A program made the translations under genes and the position numbers. This document shows positions 33,828-36,437 of a stretch of DNA of 36,437 nt, one piece after another (the first letter of the stretch is position 1; each line of letters begins with the position of its first letter). Location of the stretch: NCBI RefSeq assembly GCF_000495795.1, contig NZ_AWGD01000014.1, forward strand, positions 1 to 36,437, in the 5' to 3' direction. The DNA is from Asticcacaulis sp. AC460 (lineage in GTDB: Bacteria > Pseudomonadota > Alphaproteobacteria > Caulobacterales > Caulobacteraceae). The notes below the pieces were generated by a model that worked only from the letters and a program-made list of their open reading frames with translations, ran no database searches and was not told the DNA's origin.

Positions 33828-34138
33828 CCCCGTAATGGCTTTGGCGGCCTATGTACGATATTCTTCGTAGATTGACAACGAAAATCTTCGTAGAACAATT
33901 TCGTTCACGGCGGCATCACCGAGATAGTGAACAAAGGGGTAACTTTTTGGCCTTAAAATGCCGCAAAGACCTATTATATAATCCTCAACGGACATGTGTT
34001 CGCCTTTGAGGTCTCCCTTCCCAAAGCCCCCCAAGGTTTTTGGAGGTGAAGCCCTCTCACCACGCCTCCCTGATCCGCAAGGAGAGGGGAGGGAGACCAC
34101 CCGGCGGTCTTAGGCGCGATACATGACCAGGAGCCGCT
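33828..34138. other. 311-base intergenic region with a doubtful small frame
   Basis: This region separates the divergent M13 peptidase and xerC and so holds two promoters. A possible minus-strand frame of 48 codons starts with an ATG at 33994 (MSVEDYIIG) after AAAGGCG and runs to 33849. It matches no family I know and would lie in the peptidase's upstream region. At about 34045-34100 a G/C-rich stretch with CCTCCC and GGAGGG arms resembles the hairpin block at 2837-2883. I see no RNA gene. Confidence 0.35.
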
Positions 34139-35050
34139 ATGACTCTCGATGATGCGCGGACAGCGTGGTTCGGCTGGCTCCATGGCCAGAAGCGCTGTTC
34201 TCCGCATACCCTGGCCGCCTATGGCTACGCCTTCCGTGGATATGCCGACTATTTGCACCGGCAGTGGGGCGACGCCTCGCTGGATGATGTCGCACGCGTG
34301 ACCTCGGGCGATCTGCGCGGCTGGATGGCGTATCTGCGCGGCAAGGAAAAGCCGCTGTCGGCGCGATCCCTGGCCCAGCATCTGTCGGCGATCAAATCCT
34401 TCCACGCCTATCTCGACCTGCATCTCGACCGCGGCAATGTCCAGGTCGGGCTGATGCGCGGCCCGCGTCTGAAAGCCACCCTGCCCCGCCCGCTCAATGA
34501 GGACCAGGCGATCGGGCTTCTGGCCGAAACCCAGATGAACAGCGACCGCGAAGACTGGGAAAACAGTCGCGACGAAGCCGTCTATATGCTGCTCTATGGC
34601 CTGGGCCTGCGGATTTCCGAGGCCCTGTCCCTGACGGTGGCCGACACGCCGTTAAGCGACAGCCTGCGCATTGTGGGTAAGGGCAACAAGATGCGCATCC
34701 TGCCGGTTCTGGAGGGGGTGCGCGACGCCATCGAACGCTACAAGGCGCAACAACCCTTTGTGCTCGATGCGACCGCCAAGCTGTTCCGTGCCAAACGCGG
34801 CGGAGAGTTGTCGCCGCGCCATGTCCAGGCCTCGATGCAGCACCTGCGTTCACGCCTGGGCCTGTCGGACCGCGCGACGCCGCATGCTTTGCGCCACTCG
34901 TTTGCGACCCACTTGCTGGGATCGGGCGCGGACCTGCGCTCAATCCAGGAACTGCTGGGCCATGCCAGCCTGTCGACCACCCAGAAATACACCCAGGTCG
35001 ACGCCGAACGCCTGCTCAGCGCCTATGCCGCGGCGCATCCGAAGGGGTGA
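34139..35050 (+). CDS. xerC: Tyrosine recombinase XerC
   Basis: This 303-residue site-specific recombinase resolves chromosome dimers at dif together with XerD. An N-terminal SAM-like core-binding domain (about 1-95) is followed by the catalytic domain with all active-site residues: R158 (GLRISEAL), K184 (GKGNKMR), H249 and R252 (HALRHSF), H275 (LLGHAS) and the nucleophile Y284 (TTQKYTQVD). Its length and the nearby DUF484 and priA genes support XerC rather than a phage integrase. CAGGAG about seven bases upstream supports the start. A 65-base gap precedes the transporter gene. Confidence 0.92.
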   Translation: MTLDDARTAWFGWLHGQKRCSPHTLAAYGYAFRGYADYLHRQWGDASLDDVARVTSGDLRGWMAYLRGKEKPLSARSLAQHLSAIKSFHAYLDLHLDRGNVQVGLMRGPRLKATLPRPLNEDQAIGLLAETQMNSDREDWENSRDEAVYMLLYGLGLRISEALSLTVADTPLSDSLRIVGKGNKMRILPVLEGVRDAIERYKAQQPFVLDATAKLFRAKRGGELSPRHVQASMQHLRSRLGLSDRATPHALRHSFATHLLGSGADLRSIQELLGHASLSTTQKYTQVDAERLLSAYAAAHPKG

Positions 35051-35115
35051 CGTCCGGCACCCTTCCCCCTCCCGTCAAATTGCGCTAATCCCGCAGAACC
35101 AAAGGGGCTCACGTC

Positions 35116-36384
35116 ATGACCGATACCGCCAAACCGCTCAATTCACCGGCCAAGGTGCTGTTCGCCAGCCTGATCGGCACGACGATCGAATTTTTCGATT
35201 TCTACGTCTATGCCACAGCCGCGGTCCTGGTCTTCCCGGCCCTGTTCTTCCCCAGCGCGGATCCGACTTCGGCTCTGCTGCAGTCCTTCGCCACCTTTTC
35301 GATCGCCTTCTTTGCCCGTCCGGTCGGCGCGCTGGTCTTCGGACATTTCGGCGACCGCATCGGCCGTAAAGCCACTCTGGTTGCCGCGCTGCTGACCATG
35401 GGCGTGTCGACGGTGATCATCGGCCTGCTGCCAGCCTATGCCCAGGTGGGCGTGTGGGCGCCGCTGCTGCTGGCCATATGCCGTTTCGGCCAGGGCTTCG
35501 GCCTGGGCGGAGAATGGGGCGGCGCCGTTCTGCTGGCCACCGAAAACGCCCCGCCGGGCAAGCGGTCGTGGTACGGCATGTTCCCGCAACTGGGCGCGCC
35601 GGCCGGCCTGTTTCTGTCGTCGGGCGCCTTCTGGGTGCTGCTGCATTTCATGTCCCAGGAAGCCCTGCGGTCGTGGGGCTGGCGCATTCCGTTCATTGCC
35701 TCGATCCTGCTGATCGCCGTCGGGCTGTGGGTACGGCTGTCGATCACCGAAACGCCGGAATTCCAGGGCGCCATCGACCGCCATGAACGCGTGTCGGTGC
35801 CGGTGGTCGAACTGTTTCGCCGTCACAAACGCAGCCTGCTGCTGGGCACCTTTGTCGGCCTGGCGACCTTTGTCGTCTTCTATCTCGGCTCGGCCTGGCT
35901 GCTGTCCTACAACGTCAAGGTCCGCCACATGGCCTTCCTGGACGCGCTTCAGATTCAGGTCATAGGCGCGGTGGTCTTCGGCCTTTTTATTCCGATGACG
36001 GCCCTGCTAGCCCAGAAATTCGGCAGGCGCGAAACCCTGATCGGCGTCACCATCGCCATCGGCCTGTTTTCTTTCCTGCTACCGGTGCTGATGGGCGCGG
36101 GTGACAGCGGCATCTTTGCCTATGCCATGGGTTCGATGGTGCTGATCGGCATGACCTACGGCCTGATCGGCGCGGCTTTGGCAGCGCCCTTCCCGGCGGC
36201 GGTGCGTTACACGGGATCGTCGTTGACCTTCAACCTGGCGGGCATTTTCGGTGCATCCCTGGCGCCCTACGCAGCGACCTGGCTTCAGGCCAACCACGGC
36301 CTGGCCTTTGTCGGCTACTACCTGCTGGCCTCGGCGGTGATCACCCTGATCTGCATCCTGCTGTCGCGCAAAGACGAGGTTTAG
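35116..36384 (+). CDS. MFS transporter, metabolite:H+ symporter (MHS) family
   Basis: This 422-residue inner-membrane protein has twelve predicted hydrophobic segments. The N-terminal GTTIEFFDFYVYATAAVLVFP stretch and the loop motif GHFGDRIGRKATL are typical of the MHS family (ShiA, ProP, KgtP relatives), which import organic acids or osmolytes with protons. The GFGLGGEWGGAVLLATENAP segment supports the same family. The substrate cannot be assigned. AGGGG lies about ten bases upstream of the start. It may be transcribed with xerC, but its function seems unrelated. Confidence 0.93.
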   Translation: MTDTAKPLNSPAKVLFASLIGTTIEFFDFYVYATAAVLVFPALFFPSADPTSALLQSFATFSIAFFARPVGALVFGHFGDRIGRKATLVAALLTMGVSTVIIGLLPAYAQVGVWAPLLLAICRFGQGFGLGGEWGGAVLLATENAPPGKRSWYGMFPQLGAPAGLFLSSGAFWVLLHFMSQEALRSWGWRIPFIASILLIAVGLWVRLSITETPEFQGAIDRHERVSVPVVELFRRHKRSLLLGTFVGLATFVVFYLGSAWLLSYNVKVRHMAFLDALQIQVIGAVVFGLFIPMTALLAQKFGRRETLIGVTIAIGLFSFLLPVLMGAGDSGIFAYAMGSMVLIGMTYGLIGAALAAPFPAAVRYTGSSLTFNLAGIFGASLAPYAATWLQANHGLAFVGYYLLASAVITLICILLSRKDEV

Positions 36385-36437
36385 GACCTTTCAGGATAAC
36401 CTCGGAAAGTATCACAAGCTCCCTCCTCCCTACGAAG
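36385..36437. other. Window edge, possible partial hairpin repeat
   Basis: The 53 bases after the transporter end in CTCCCTCCTCCCTACGAAG, which looks like the left arm of a CCTCC-type intergenic hairpin similar to the one at 2837-2883. The rest of the element would lie outside the window. Confidence 0.3.

Noticed and set aside
33849..33994. A 48-codon minus-strand gene between the M13 peptidase and xerC
   Set aside because: It has a passable ribosome site but no family resemblance and sits in a promoter region, so it is only mentioned under the intergenic entry.
34139..35050. Phage or integrative-element integrase
   Set aside because: Length, motif spacing and DUF484/priA context match chromosomal XerC; no attachment site or cargo is seen.

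Overview
The window looks like a chromosomal segment from a Caulobacteraceae-type alphaproteobacterium, possibly near Asticcacaulis; that genus guess is an inference. The evidence is the chvI-chvG-hprK-EIIA-HPr block, the priA/DUF484/xerC neighbourhood, a perfect TTAA-N7-TTAA CtrA-type box with GANTC (CcrM) sites ahead of nrdB, and uniformly high-GC codon use. I see no insertion sequence, prophage, CRISPR array, rRNA or tRNA. Most of the window is ordinary chromosome carrying a few accessory-looking surface genes.

Layout from left to right. nrdB (class I ribonucleotide reductase small subunit) has a cell-cycle-style promoter. Next come a minus-strand DUF4915-like beta-propeller protein, a GAF-domain sensor histidine kinase, and a tiny protein resembling part of an isochorismatase. 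On the plus strand follow a 1095-residue exported DUF3857/transglutaminase/TPR protein and its TPR-only paralogue, then a CsbD stress protein. A DUF5060-type glycoside hydrolase lies behind a 24-bp palindrome, followed by a lipoprotein carboxylesterase. From 13747 to 18534 the minus strand carries one signalling block, transcribed right to left: ChvI, ChvG, HprK, EIIA(Man), HPr, and a proline-rich exported protein coupled to HPr. Divergent from it is a 573-residue protein of unknown function, then uppP. Next are an NDUFA9-like SDR protein and a flavin amine oxidase. A 1615-residue RTX beta-roll protein follows, convergent with priA. A DUF484 protein, an M13 metallopeptidase, xerC and an MHS-family transporter finish the window.

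Three observations stand out. First, the RTX protein contains a higher-order repeat with an exact period of 1101 nt (367 residues, five beta-roll units). Second, two families of long intergenic palindromes occur, each at two loci, and two of the four copies sit inside the ChvIG/PTS gene block, where they could act as RNA punctuation. Third, PriA has kept the four cysteines of one zinc site but lost three of the four of the other. The periplasmic TPR pair with CX5-6C insertions and the small proteins tied to signalling genes are secondary leads. I did not find a clear defence system or other completely new multigene system.
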